Positions 45,535 to 54,324 of a DNA stretch of 64,000 bases are shown piece by piece. The position numbers and the translations under genes are program-made. Source of the stretch: Lachnospiraceae bacterium AC2028 (lineage in GTDB: Bacteria > Bacillota > Clostridia > Lachnospirales > Lachnospiraceae); assembly GCA_000702685.1 (NCBI GenBank), contig JNJD01000006.1, positions 310,001-374,000 of the forward strand, given 5' to 3'. The notes beneath the pieces are model-generated. The model saw nothing but the letters and a program-made list of their open reading frames with translations. It was not told the DNA's origin and did not search any database. Position 1 is the stretch's first letter, and the number at the start of each line of letters is the position of its first letter.

Positions 45535-46623
45535 TTAGATTATCGTTCCGCCGCCGTATATATATGTTCCTGTTTCATCATAGTAAACCAGTGCCTGACC
45601 GGGGGCTGCGGCACGTACAGGTTTGTCGAATGAAACTTTGACTTTCCCCTCTCCTGCGCTCTCGAGCACTCCGGTTTCCCCGCCGTGATTGTATCGGATC
45701 TTGGCCTTTACTCTTACTTTCTCATCCGGAGCAATTCCTTCTAATCCCATCCAGCACACATCATCTGCGATCACAACGGATGTGAACAGATCTTCGTCCG
45801 CGCCGAGAGTAACACGGTCTGTTGCCGGATCGATATTTGTTACATATATCCGCTCTCCCGCTGCGACCCCAAGGCCGCGTCTCTGTCCGACCGTGTAATG
45901 CGTGATGCCTTTGTGCTTTGCAATGAAGGTTCCGTCAGGTGTAACGAAATCACCGGGACCGGGTACGGCAATGCCATCCTCTTTTTCAATAAAGGATGCG
46001 TAGTCTCCGTCGGGTACGAAGCATATCTCCTGGGAATCCTTTTTATGAGCCACGGGAAGTCCCGCCTCTTCCGCAATCCTGCGGACATCGGGCTTTTCGT
46101 ATTCGCCTATCGGAAGAAGCGTATGCGAAAGCTGGTCCTGGGTCAGTGCATAAAGAGCATAGGTCTGATCCTTTGCCGCAGTCTTAGATGCCGATATGGT
46201 ATATCTTCCGTTTTCAAGCTGCGTTATTCTCGCATAATGTCCGGTCGCAAGGAAGTCCGCACCGATATCACGGGATTTCTGCAATAGTGCTTCCCACTTT
46301 ACATGCCTGTTGCATTCAATGCATGGATTGGGCGTTCTGCCTTTTACATACTGCGATGTGAAATTATCTATGACATGCTTCTGGAATTCCTCACGGAAAT
46401 CCATGACGTAATAGGGGATTCCGATCACTTCCGCAACGCGGCGTGCATCATCAACCGCGGACAATCCGCAGCAACCACCATTGTACGATACATCACATGC
46501 ATTCTCGGGTCTCCATATCTGCATGGTGACACCGATGACATCATATCCCTGTTCTTTTAAAAGGTATGCGCAGACCGATGAATCAACGCCTCCGCTCATA
46601 CCGACAACTACCGTTTTCTTCAT
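45535..46623 (-). CDS. mnmA: tRNA-specific 2-thiouridylase
   Basis: A 362-residue enzyme that adds sulfur to U34 of Glu, Gln and Lys tRNAs. GMSGGVDSS (PP-loop) lies near residue 7, the first catalytic cysteine is in NPCIECNRHVKW near 105, and the second is in SQEICFVPDG near 200. Starts at 46656 or 46629 are possible; the ATG at 46623 gives the usual MKKTVVVGMSGG start and an AGG at good spacing. Its sulfur donor is encoded directly upstream, with about 30 bases between. Confidence 0.96.
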   Translation of the reverse strand: MKKTVVVGMSGGVDSSVCAYLLKEQGYDVIGVTMQIWRPENACDVSYNGGCCGLSAVDDARRVAEVIGIPYYVMDFREEFQKHVIDNFTSQYVKGRTPNPCIECNRHVKWEALLQKSRDIGADFLATGHYARITQLENGRYTISASKTAAKDQTYALYALTQDQLSHTLLPIGEYEKPDVRRIAEEAGLPVAHKKDSQEICFVPDGDYASFIEKEDGIAVPGPGDFVTPDGTFIAKHKGITHYTVGQRRGLGVAAGERIYVTNIDPATDRVTLGADEDLFTSVVIADDVCWMGLEGIAPDEKVRVKAKIRYNHGGETGVLESAGEGKVKVSFDKPVRAAAPGQALVYYDETGTYIYGGGTII

Positions 46624-46652
46624 ATCCATAACCTGAATACTGTTAGGCAATG

Positions 46653-47864
46653 TCAAAATCTGTTTCTTTCCCGAAGTTTCAAAACAATCTCTGTGAGGAT
46701 TTCCGCCGCTTTATCTATCTCCTCTTCGGTGTTGTGATGCGACAGCGTAAATCTCAGGGATCCCTTTGCTTCGTCATCCGCTCTTCCTATCGCCTTAAGC
46801 ACGTGAGAAGGCTCTCTTGCGCCTGAGGTGCATGCGGAGCCGGCCGATGCGCATATACCCGTCCTGTCGAGCATTATGAGCGCAGATTCGCCTTCTATGC
46901 CTCTTATGCATACCGATATGTTACCCGGAAGCCTCTTTGCGGAATCTCCCTCCACATACGGTCCATTTATAATAACATCTGTTATATCGCCTATTTTTGC
47001 AAGCAGTCTGTCACGAAGCGCGGTTTCTGCACTGATTTTTGCATCTAATCCTGCAAAAGAGTTCTCGGCTGCAGCTCCGAAGCCCACAATACCGGGTACA
47101 TTTTCCGTTCCCGCCCTTCTTCCGCTCTCCTGCATTCCGCCCCTGATGAGTGGTCCGAATTTCACACCGTCCCTGATATAGAGCATTCCGACACCCTTGG
47201 GACCGCCAAGCTTATGTGCACTTGCGGAAAGCAGGTCGACATGGCCGGCATAACCGTCCAGACAGATCTGTCCGTATGCCTGCACCGCATCGGTATGAAC
47301 AAGGATATCTTTCCTTATTCCGTGAACGGCATCGGCTATCTCACAAACAGGCTCAACAGTACCTATCTCGTTATTTGCGGTCATTACGGATACAAGGAAG
47401 GTATCTTCCCTTATCGCATCAAGAACCTGCGCAGGCTTTATAAAACCTTCACAGTCAGGTTTCAGATATGATACTGCCACACCCTGCGATTCGAGGTATT
47501 CCGCAGATCTGAGTACCGCATGATGTTCAATGGCCGTGGTGATAATATGCCCGCTGTATCCCTGTCCGCTATGAACGAAAGAACGGTCCCCATGTTCACT
47601 CTTTTTCTTTTTCCATGCTTCATATGCGCCGATGAGAGCCCAGTTATCTGATTCGCTTCCTCCCGATGTAAAGAAGATCTCGTTAGGTGCGGCACCGATC
47701 ACATTTGCGCATTGTTTCCTGGCATTAAAAACTGCCCTCTTCGAGTCCCTTGCAAGCTCGTAGACGGCAGAAGCATTGCCATACTCCCCTTTTAAAAAGG
47801 GAAGCATGGCATCAAAAGCAGTTTCTTCTATCTGTGTTGTTGCAGCGTTATCAAGATAGATCAT
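46653..47864 (-). CDS. cysteine desulfurase
   Basis: A 403-residue PLP enzyme that releases sulfur from cysteine. It starts MIYLDNAATT, has the PLP lysine in SASAHKLGGPKG near residue 212, and the active-site cysteine loop CASAGSACTSG near 345. It is of the NifS/IscS class. No IscU scaffold or IscR regulator is next to it, so it probably serves mnmA rather than a local Fe-S operon. It begins 13 bases after the nhaC stop with no clear ribosome site. Confidence 0.95.
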   Translation of the reverse strand: MIYLDNAATTQIEETAFDAMLPFLKGEYGNASAVYELARDSKRAVFNARKQCANVIGAAPNEIFFTSGGSESDNWALIGAYEAWKKKKSEHGDRSFVHSGQGYSGHIITTAIEHHAVLRSAEYLESQGVAVSYLKPDCEGFIKPAQVLDAIREDTFLVSVMTANNEIGTVEPVCEIADAVHGIRKDILVHTDAVQAYGQICLDGYAGHVDLLSASAHKLGGPKGVGMLYIRDGVKFGPLIRGGMQESGRRAGTENVPGIVGFGAAAENSFAGLDAKISAETALRDRLLAKIGDITDVIINGPYVEGDSAKRLPGNISVCIRGIEGESALIMLDRTGICASAGSACTSGAREPSHVLKAIGRADDEAKGSLRFTLSHHNTEEEIDKAAEILTEIVLKLRERNRF

Positions 47865-47877
47865 TACAAATCATGTC

Positions 47878-49515
47878 TTAATTCTTATCGCTTACATACT
47901 TGGGAAGGAAAGCGATAAGACAAATGATCACGGCACCGATCAAAAGAGGAACTATGGGATTTCTCATAAATCCGGCAACAAAGTAGCAAAGTCCCGAGAT
48001 GATGGCACAGGTAAGTGCATAGGGGATCTGGGTCGAAACATGGTTCAGATGGTTACACTGTGCTCCGGCAGAGCTCATGATCGTAGTATCGGATATCGGT
48101 GAGCAGTGGTCTCCGCATACGGCGCCTGCCATACATGCGCTCATCGCGATGATCATCATTGTGGTATCGGAATCGACGAAAAGGTTTACAACGATGGGAA
48201 TAAGGATTCCGAAGGTTCCCCACGAAGTACCGGTTGCGAATGAAAGGAATACGGCAACCAGGAATACGATCAAAGGAAGGATAAAGAGCACTTCGCTTGC
48301 ATAATTTTCAACAAGTCCGGCTACAAATTCCTTGGCGCCGAGTGAACTGGTCATTTCCTTGAGAGTCCATGCAAAGATAAGGATCAGAATGGGAGCGACC
48401 ATGGCCTTGAAGCCCTCGGGAATGCATTCCATGCAGTCCTTGAAGCTGAGAACTCTTCTGACCAGATAAAGGATCAGTGTAATGATAAGTCCGAAGAAGG
48501 ATCCGTAAACAAGGCCTACAGATGCATCGGAATTTGCAAATGCATTTATGAATGATTCACCCGAGAAGAATCCGCCGGTATAGATCATTCCGATGATACA
48601 GCAGATAACAAGAGCAATTACAGGGATCACGAGATCTATGACCTTGCCCTTGGAGCTGACCTTTTCATTAGCCGAATCGGTATAGGGTCTTTCGGGTGTG
48701 GTAAAGAGATCGTCATTATTCTTCGCATTCTTTTCATGGAGTGCCATGGGTCCAAAATCGGTACCTGAGATCGCAAGCGCGATCATCATGACGATGGTAA
48801 GGATCGCATAGAAGTTGTAAGGAATTGTCTTGATAAAAAGAGCGATTCCGTTTTCATCACCGGGCACGAATCCCGAAACCGCAGCTGCCCAGGATGATAC
48901 GGGAGCAATTATACAGATGGGAGCCGCTGTCGAATCGATAAGATATGAAAGCTTAGCCCTTGAAACCTTGTGCTTATCCGTAACGGGTCTCATGACGGAG
49001 CCTACGGTAAGGCAGTTGAAATAATCGTCTATGAAAATAAGTACGCCCAGGAAGATCGTTGCAAGCTGAGCACCGACCCTGGTCTTGATATGTTTAGATG
49101 CCCACTCACCGAATGCGGCACTTCCGCCCGCGCGGTTCATAAGACATACAATAATTCCGAGAAGTACAAGGAAAATGAGGATTCCGACGTTATACGGACC
49201 GTCATCGGGATCACAGAGCGTATAGATAAGGCCATCGGAGTAAACATGATCAATGGTGGCCTCGAATGCGTATCCGGAATAAAGAAGTCCACCGGTAATG
49301 ATTCCGATGAAAAGAGAGCTGTATACTTCTTTGGTGATAAGTGCGAGTACAATAGCTACAAGAGGAGGAACAAGAGCCCATGCCGTTTCTCCGACCGTAT
49401 CGGCTGTGGTACAGAACTTACCTGCAACGATAAGTGCGATCACCGCGGCCAAAAAGACCAGCTTTATCACTAAGAATACTTTTTTACTGTTGTCTGACGT
49501 GCCTTTCTCTTTCAT
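47878..49515 (-). CDS. NhaC-family Na+/H+ antiporter
   Basis: A 545-residue integral membrane protein with about 12-14 helices. FIDDYFNCLTVGSVMRPVTD near residue 165 and FATGTSWGTFGI..CSPISDTTIMSSAGA near 425-470 are the conserved NhaC blocks. NhaC-type proteins exchange Na+ for H+, though some move organic acids. It heads the run antiporter, desulfurase, mnmA. A TATAAT at about 49575 (minus strand) may be its -10, but no good -35 accompanies it. Confidence 0.88.
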   Translation of the reverse strand: MKEKGTSDNSKKVFLVIKLVFLAAVIALIVAGKFCTTADTVGETAWALVPPLVAIVLALITKEVYSSLFIGIITGGLLYSGYAFEATIDHVYSDGLIYTLCDPDDGPYNVGILIFLVLLGIIVCLMNRAGGSAAFGEWASKHIKTRVGAQLATIFLGVLIFIDDYFNCLTVGSVMRPVTDKHKVSRAKLSYLIDSTAAPICIIAPVSSWAAAVSGFVPGDENGIALFIKTIPYNFYAILTIVMMIALAISGTDFGPMALHEKNAKNNDDLFTTPERPYTDSANEKVSSKGKVIDLVIPVIALVICCIIGMIYTGGFFSGESFINAFANSDASVGLVYGSFFGLIITLILYLVRRVLSFKDCMECIPEGFKAMVAPILILIFAWTLKEMTSSLGAKEFVAGLVENYASEVLFILPLIVFLVAVFLSFATGTSWGTFGILIPIVVNLFVDSDTTMMIIAMSACMAGAVCGDHCSPISDTTIMSSAGAQCNHLNHVSTQIPYALTCAIISGLCYFVAGFMRNPIVPLLIGAVIICLIAFLPKYVSDKN

Positions 49516-49591
49516 AAGCGCTCCTTATTTACGGGTATGTTTTTTTAAGATCAAAACCCTCGTCTATTATACAACATCAACAGCCGTTGTG

Positions 49592-49629
49592 GAACAGGGG
49601 TGAACGCAGGAACCGCCCCTTGTTCACCC
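49592..49629. repeat. palindromic intergenic element
   Basis: GGTGAAC (49599-49605) and GTTCACC (49622-49628) flank a CGCAGGAACCGCCCCTT core that itself partly mirrors the upstream GGAACAGGGG. The pattern recalls short REP-like elements that I remember in Clostridial genomes. Confidence 0.5.
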
Positions 49630-49644
49630 TTGTAAAAGCACAAT

Positions 49645-49671
49645 GAGTCACGGGGACTGTCCCCGTGACTC
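49645..49671. repeat. 13-bp perfect palindrome, REP-like
   Basis: GAGTCACGGGGAC, one base, then its exact complement (27 bases). It lies between the repeat above and the terminator of the next gene. It has no T run of its own on the strand of the neighbouring gene and is probably a dispersed repeat rather than a terminator. Confidence 0.6.
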
Positions 49672-49700
49672 AAAAAAGAGGACAGGTTTTCACCTGTCCT
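49672..49700 (-). terminator. terminator of the 127-residue gene
   Basis: A 9-bp stem (AGGACAGGT / ACCTGTCCT, 49679-49700) with TTTC loop, followed on the minus strand by C and six T. Confidence 0.88.
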
Positions 49701-49716
49701 CCTACATATGCTCTTA

Positions 49717-50100
49717 TTATTTTGCGATGACCGTTCCGTCTTCTCCGGCATATACGGGAAGTGCATTCTCCGCTGCCTTGTAGTTATTCAGGATGTCATC
49801 CTTTTTGGATATTGAAACCGCCTTCTGAAGATCAAGATCGGTTATATCGCTTGTCTTGCCTATGATATCAAAATCATCATTCTTATTGAAAGTTATCGAT
49901 ATATCTTCAAGTCCGAGGAGCCTTTCACGCTTTACTGCGCTTTCGGTATAGGCCTTAGGCTGTTCGGAAGCCGCATTTAAGCTTTCCCCGGAAGCCTTTG
50001 ATTCTTCGGGCTTCTTAACCTCGGCAAGGGATTCGCGGATCTTCAGAGATGAGTAATCGTTATATATTTGTGAATGATCGAAATAATTCCCTATCCTCAT
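49717..50100 (-). CDS. small conserved hypothetical protein
   Basis: A 127-residue soluble protein beginning MRIGNYFDHSQIYNDY, with a Ser/Glu/Lys-rich middle (about 25-55) and a C-terminal block ISITFNKNDDFDIIGKTSDITDLDL (two halves of one conserved-looking stretch) leading into a helix. I recall similar small proteins in Lachnospiraceae, but no function. It stands alone between nrdR and a terminator. The ATG start overlaps no neighbour. Confidence 0.6.
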   Translation of the reverse strand: MRIGNYFDHSQIYNDYSSLKIRESLAEVKKPEESKASGESLNAASEQPKAYTESAVKRERLLGLEDISITFNKNDDFDIIGKTSDITDLDLQKAVSISKKDDILNNYKAAENALPVYAGEDGTVIAK

Positions 50101-50182
50101 ATCATGACCTCCGTGTCAAAAACCTATCCGCTTTATATATCGGCAGAATGCTTTGACAAATTTATACGGAGATGGAAAAAAC

Positions 50183-50638
50183 TCAGTTCTTTCCGATGAA
50201 TCCCTTAAGTTCATCCATGAACGAATCTACATCCTTGAACTCTCTGTATACGGATGCAAACCTTACATATGCGACCGCATCGAGATTCTTTAGCTTCTTC
50301 ATTACGATCTCACCGATGATGCGGGAAGGGATCTCCTTATCCTCAAGTGTAGAGATCTCGTTCTCAACCTCATCGACAAGCTGTGTGATCTGGGTAGCGC
50401 TTACAGGTCTCTTATGGCAGGCACGGAGCACACCGGATTCGATCTTGGCGCGATCGTACTGTTCCCTGTTATTATCCTTCTTGATGATGATAAGGGGGAT
50501 GGTCTCAACCTTCTCATATGTCGTGAAACGCTTGGTACAGTTATCACAGATCCTGCGCCTTCTGATGGAATAATTATCATCGGCAGGTCTGGAATCGATT
50601 ACTCTCGTATCATCACTTCCGCAATATGGACATTTCAT
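50183..50638 (-). CDS. nrdR: transcriptional repressor NrdR
   Basis: A 151-residue repressor of ribonucleotide reductase genes. A zinc ribbon (CPYCGSDDTRVIDSR at residues 3-17 and CDNC near 31) is followed by an ATP-cone domain (about 49-139). The RRRRICDNC run that contacts DNA is present. It follows the dcw cluster in many Clostridia, as here. No NrdR box or reductase gene was seen in the window. Confidence 0.96.
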   Translation of the reverse strand: MKCPYCGSDDTRVIDSRPADDNYSIRRRRICDNCTKRFTTYEKVETIPLIIIKKDNNREQYDRAKIESGVLRACHKRPVSATQITQLVDEVENEISTLEDKEIPSRIIGEIVMKKLKNLDAVAYVRFASVYREFKDVDSFMDELKGFIGKN

Positions 50639-50659
50639 GGCGTTCTCCTCACAAAAAGA

Positions 50660-50992
50660 TTAAGCTTGGTAGCTTTCCCAATCGGCAGCGGCTTTTTCCC
50701 ACTTACCGGGGTCCTTGGCATATTCGTCATTCATCCAGGAAATCGCATCGCACACACCGTCTTCGTCAAAAGAAAACTTATTCGATATCTTAACTTCATC
50801 AGGGGTTGTGTGATAATTAAAAGGACCCGGCCAGATCTCGCAAAGCAGATGATCTTCCTTACGCTCTTCTCCCGAATCCGATGCGACTGTTTCAGATATT
50901 TTCTTAAGTCTGTATCTAAGTCCTCCATAGGATCCCGAAAAATCGGATTTTTTCAGGAATCCCATGGGAAGGATGTCTTCACGTTTGATCAC
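50660..50992 (-). CDS. conserved hypothetical protein between ftsZ and nrdR
   Basis: A 110-residue soluble protein with GTG start and GAGGTGACCC upstream. Features are FSGSYGGLRYRLKK near residue 18, LLCEIWPGPFNY near 50, and a C-terminal WMNDEYAKDPGKW. The GLRYRLKK..WPGP pattern with small aromatic-rich segments looks like a compact beta domain. I do not recognise the family. Its place inside the division cluster suggests a cytoplasmic housekeeping function, but nothing more can be inferred. Confidence 0.6.
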   Translation of the reverse strand: MIKREDILPMGFLKKSDFSGSYGGLRYRLKKISETVASDSGEERKEDHLLCEIWPGPFNYHTTPDEVKISNKFSFDEDGVCDAISWMNDEYAKDPGKWEKAAADWESYQA

Positions 50993-51012
50993 GGGTCACC
51001 TCAATGAGAAAG

Positions 51013-52239
51013 TCACTCGTCATTCTTTTTCCTAAGGAAAGAAGGAACCTCCATATGAACGTCCTTTACTCTGCTCTTAAGACCGGTTCCGTCCGATGCT
51101 CCGAGAGCCGAAGGGCTGACCGTTCTGATGGGAGAAACGGGCCTGTCGATGCTTTCGCGTGATACGGGCGAAGGAGCGGGTGAAGGTGAAGGATTGAATG
51201 AAATACTGTCAACGGAAGGAATGTTAGCCGTTCCGTATCTGGGCTGTGCGGGAATGCTGCGGGGAACAAATCCGCCTGTAGGCATACCGTCGTCAATACC
51301 GGTAGCGATAATGGTGACACTGATCTTGTCGCCAAGGCTTTCATCATTACGCATACCGAGGAAGAAATCAACTCTGTCGCCGACAAGATCGTGGAAGTAT
51401 TCGTCGATCTCCATGATGTCACCGGCAGTAACATTACCGACAACGTTAGCGATGATCGCATTTGCGGAATTGATCTTGGAGTCGAGGAGCTTGCTCTCAA
51501 CAGCAGCCTTTGCAGCGGCAACCGCTCTGCCTTCGCCCTCAGCTTCTCCGATTCCGATAAGTGCCGTTCCCTTATCCTTCATTGCCTTCTTGATATCGGC
51601 AAAGTCAAGGTTAAGATCTCCGTCTTCATTGATGATATCGGTTATACCGCGAACAGCCTGCTTGACTACTTCGTCAGCAAGCTTGAACATTGTTTTGATG
51701 GGAGTGGATTTGCTGGCAAGATTGAAAAGCTTGTCATTGGGAATAACGAGAATGGTGTCGAGATCGTCACGGATCTTGGCAATACCCATCTGGGCATTTT
51801 CTCTTCTTACTGCTCTTTCAATAGTGAAGGGAGTGGTCATAACACCAACGGTAAGGATACCGAGTTCCCTTGCTTCGTGTGCGATGACGGGAGCTGCACC
51901 TGTTCCGGTTCCGCCGCCCATTCCGCAGACGATAAATACCATATTTGCATCCTTAAGATGCTCTCTTATCTCATCGATGCTTTCCTGAGCAGCTCTTTCG
52001 CCGACTTCGGGATCGGCACCTGCGCCGAGACCCTGGGTTTCTTTTTCTCCGAGGGGAACCTTATCGGGAGCGAGTGAAAGCTCAAGGTCCTGAAGGTCAG
52101 TATTCATTGCCACAAACTCTACGCCTGTGACTCCGTCTTCTATCATTCTGTCTACAACGTTGTTGCCGGCACCGCCGACACCTACAACGATAATTCTTGC
52201 TTTTCCGTTAGGCTTTGTGGACTCTTTTATCTCGTACAA
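51013..52239 (-). CDS. ftsZ: cell division protein FtsZ
   Basis: The tubulin-like GTPase of the division ring, 408 residues. GVGGAGNNVVDRM near residue 20, the tubulin signature GGGTGTGAAP near 108, and a C-terminal conserved peptide EVPSFLRKK are present, with a Pro/Ser-rich linker at about 330-390. The start is TTG at 52239 with AGGAGG 8 bases upstream. It follows ftsQ with a gap of 91 bases that may hold extra regulation. Confidence 0.98.
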   Translation of the reverse strand: MYEIKESTKPNGKARIIVVGVGGAGNNVVDRMIEDGVTGVEFVAMNTDLQDLELSLAPDKVPLGEKETQGLGAGADPEVGERAAQESIDEIREHLKDANMVFIVCGMGGGTGTGAAPVIAHEARELGILTVGVMTTPFTIERAVRRENAQMGIAKIRDDLDTILVIPNDKLFNLASKSTPIKTMFKLADEVVKQAVRGITDIINEDGDLNLDFADIKKAMKDKGTALIGIGEAEGEGRAVAAAKAAVESKLLDSKINSANAIIANVVGNVTAGDIMEIDEYFHDLVGDRVDFFLGMRNDESLGDKISVTIIATGIDDGMPTGGFVPRSIPAQPRYGTANIPSVDSISFNPSPSPAPSPVSRESIDRPVSPIRTVSPSALGASDGTGLKSRVKDVHMEVPSFLRKKNDE

Positions 52240-52330
52240 GGTTTTGTCCTCCTAAAAAATGTCTACATTCTGTACCATAATACTTTAAAAACACTATATT
52301 TTCAACTCTTAATGTGGATAACTACCGTTA

Positions 52331-53083
52331 TTATTCGTCCGTATCGGGCTTAAATACATATATTCCTTCTTCGTTGTACTCTTCCATATCGAGCACTCCG
52401 CTGAGCGTTTCGACTCTTTGAAGGAATGTTCCGAGGAGCATGACCTTGTCTTCTATGCCTTTGTCATCAGTTCCGAGATCGACCCTTATATTCCCGAAAT
52501 ACACGGTAACTTCGCCGTTTCCGTGGAAATGGATCCTGTCCGCGGTCAACTCATATTTTTCAAGAAGCTTAGTCAGGTCGAGTGTCCTTAAGAAGATGTC
52601 GGTTTCTTCCGTTGTAAGCGGTTTTCCGACCTGTATTCCCGAGAAATTGATGCCGGTAACCTGGGGGATTCCCTTTGTGAGCACATCGGAGCTTTCAACA
52701 ACGCATCCGTCCTTGTCAAAATAGATATATCTGTCCAGATACTTTACATATCCCGCAAGTGCTTTTTCGAAAACCCTGATCCTTATGGAATCCGATGAGA
52801 TAACCTCTACGGTTATGGCATCTACAAAAGGAACATCGGTAATCTTTCTGTTTTTATACTTGAGTGAAAGGACTATGGAATTATCTCCCAAAGGTCCCGT
52901 CATTACGATATCTATGATCTCCTGATTGGAGTAGTGGGTATTGCCGTCAACATAGATCTTGGCAGGATCCACCCTGTATATCTCAAGAAAATATGCAATT
53001 CCCAAAACACAGGCAAATATGATAAGGAAAATGAGCAAAGGAAGCATCAGCCTGCGTGCCGCCTTGCCCTTTCTGCCGCTCAT
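52331..53083 (-). CDS. ftsQ: FtsQ/DivIB cell division protein
   Basis: A 250-residue bitopic protein: short basic N-terminus, a membrane helix at about 12-33, a POTRA domain from about 36 (YVDGNTHYSNQEII), and a beta domain containing YIYFDKDGCVVE. This is the FtsQ/DivIB layout. It bridges ring and septal synthases with FtsL and FtsB. The start overlaps ftsW by ATGA. Confidence 0.9.
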   Translation of the reverse strand: MSGRKGKAARRLMLPLLIFLIIFACVLGIAYFLEIYRVDPAKIYVDGNTHYSNQEIIDIVMTGPLGDNSIVLSLKYKNRKITDVPFVDAITVEVISSDSIRIRVFEKALAGYVKYLDRYIYFDKDGCVVESSDVLTKGIPQVTGINFSGIQVGKPLTTEETDIFLRTLDLTKLLEKYELTADRIHFHGNGEVTVYFGNIRVDLGTDDKGIEDKVMLLGTFLQRVETLSGVLDMEEYNEEGIYVFKPDTDE

Positions 53084-54315
53084 CCTCTCCTGCTTTCCGC
53101 TCTGTTGACCCTGTCTATATTGAGGACGAGTCCGACCTCGATAAGAAGGAAAAGAGCTGAAGATCCGCCGTAGCTGATGAAGGGAAGCGAAACACCGGTG
53201 TTGGGAATGGAACCTGTAACAACCGCAATGTTAAGAACAACCTGTATCGCAAAGTGTGCCATGACACCGGTAACAACAAGGAAATTAAATCTGTCCTTGG
53301 TATTTCTAGCAATAAGAAGCATCCTGTAGATCATAAGTGCGAACATGATCATAAGTGATATGGCACCTATGATCCCGAGTTCTTCGCATATGACCGCAAA
53401 GATCATATCATTATGAGGCTCGGGAAGAACCGTTATCTTCTGTACGCTCTGACCGAGTCCTCTTCCGAACCATCCGCCGTTTCCGATTGCATAAAGTCCC
53501 TGAAGCATCTGATGTGCGGATGTCTCCGTAGAATTCTCGGGGTGAAGCCATGAAGAAATTCTGGTAAGTCTGAACGATCCTTCCGATGCGGAATCATTCG
53601 ATGATACATACGCTATGATTCCCGCCGCCGCGGCCAGTCCCGCTGCGACGAAAAAAAGGTATTTCTTGAAATCGGATGAAGCTACAAAGCACATTACAAA
53701 TGCAATGCAGAAAACAATAAGCGCGGAGCTTAAGTTATCGGTGATCGTATAAAGAAGTCCGGAAGCAACACAGGTAAGACCCATGCAGAATCCGAATCCC
53801 TTCCATGAGGATATGTATGCATTACCCATTGCATTGATCATTGCAGCAAGGAACAGGATCATGAAAAGCTTAGTGATCTCTGCGGGCTGGAGATTTCCTC
53901 CGATAAAGGGAACCTGTATCCATCTTCTTGCACCGTGTGATTCGATGCCGAACGGAATTACAAGGAATATCACTCCGATCGCGACGATATAAAGCATCTT
54001 CTTGATGTGAGGAAGATTGATTATTCTCTTGATGGGAATAAAAAGAGTTACGACCATGCAGAACAGACCGAGAACATCAGCGGTGATCTGCTTTTTGAAA
54101 AAGTAAGCACTGCTTCCGTGATCCCTGAGAGCAATATACGATGATGCGGAATAGACCATGAGCAGTCCGAAGCCTATCAAAAAGAGCACGATGAATACAA
54201 GGTTAAAGTCGATATCCGTTTCAAGATATTCCTTGAAACTATCGGCACTGTCCTTCCATGTGCGGCTGTTCATGCTGACAACCTTATTCTGTTTTCCGGT
54301 TTTCGTATTTGCCAT
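53080..54315 (-). CDS. ftsW: SEDS peptidoglycan glycosyltransferase FtsW
   Basis: A 411-residue protein with about ten membrane helices. It shows GHGARRW-type SHGARRWIQVPFIGGNLQPAE, EPHNDMIFAVICEELG and PNTGVSLPFISYGGSS, the SEDS-family landmarks. Together with the class B PBP upstream it should form the septal synthase. The order favours FtsW rather than RodA. It begins 9 bases after the PBP stop. Confidence 0.94.
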   Translation of the reverse strand: MANTKTGKQNKVVSMNSRTWKDSADSFKEYLETDIDFNLVFIVLFLIGFGLLMVYSASSYIALRDHGSSAYFFKKQITADVLGLFCMVVTLFIPIKRIINLPHIKKMLYIVAIGVIFLVIPFGIESHGARRWIQVPFIGGNLQPAEITKLFMILFLAAMINAMGNAYISSWKGFGFCMGLTCVASGLLYTITDNLSSALIVFCIAFVMCFVASSDFKKYLFFVAAGLAAAAGIIAYVSSNDSASEGSFRLTRISSWLHPENSTETSAHQMLQGLYAIGNGGWFGRGLGQSVQKITVLPEPHNDMIFAVICEELGIIGAISLMIMFALMIYRMLLIARNTKDRFNFLVVTGVMAHFAIQVVLNIAVVTGSIPNTGVSLPFISYGGSSALFLLIEVGLVLNIDRVNRAESRRG

Positions 54316-54324
54316 CAGCTAGAA

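Noticed and set aside
49645-49671. Perfect palindrome as the terminator of the gene at 49717
   Set aside because: A separate hairpin with a six-T tail at 49672-49700 already does this; the palindrome lies beyond that tail.
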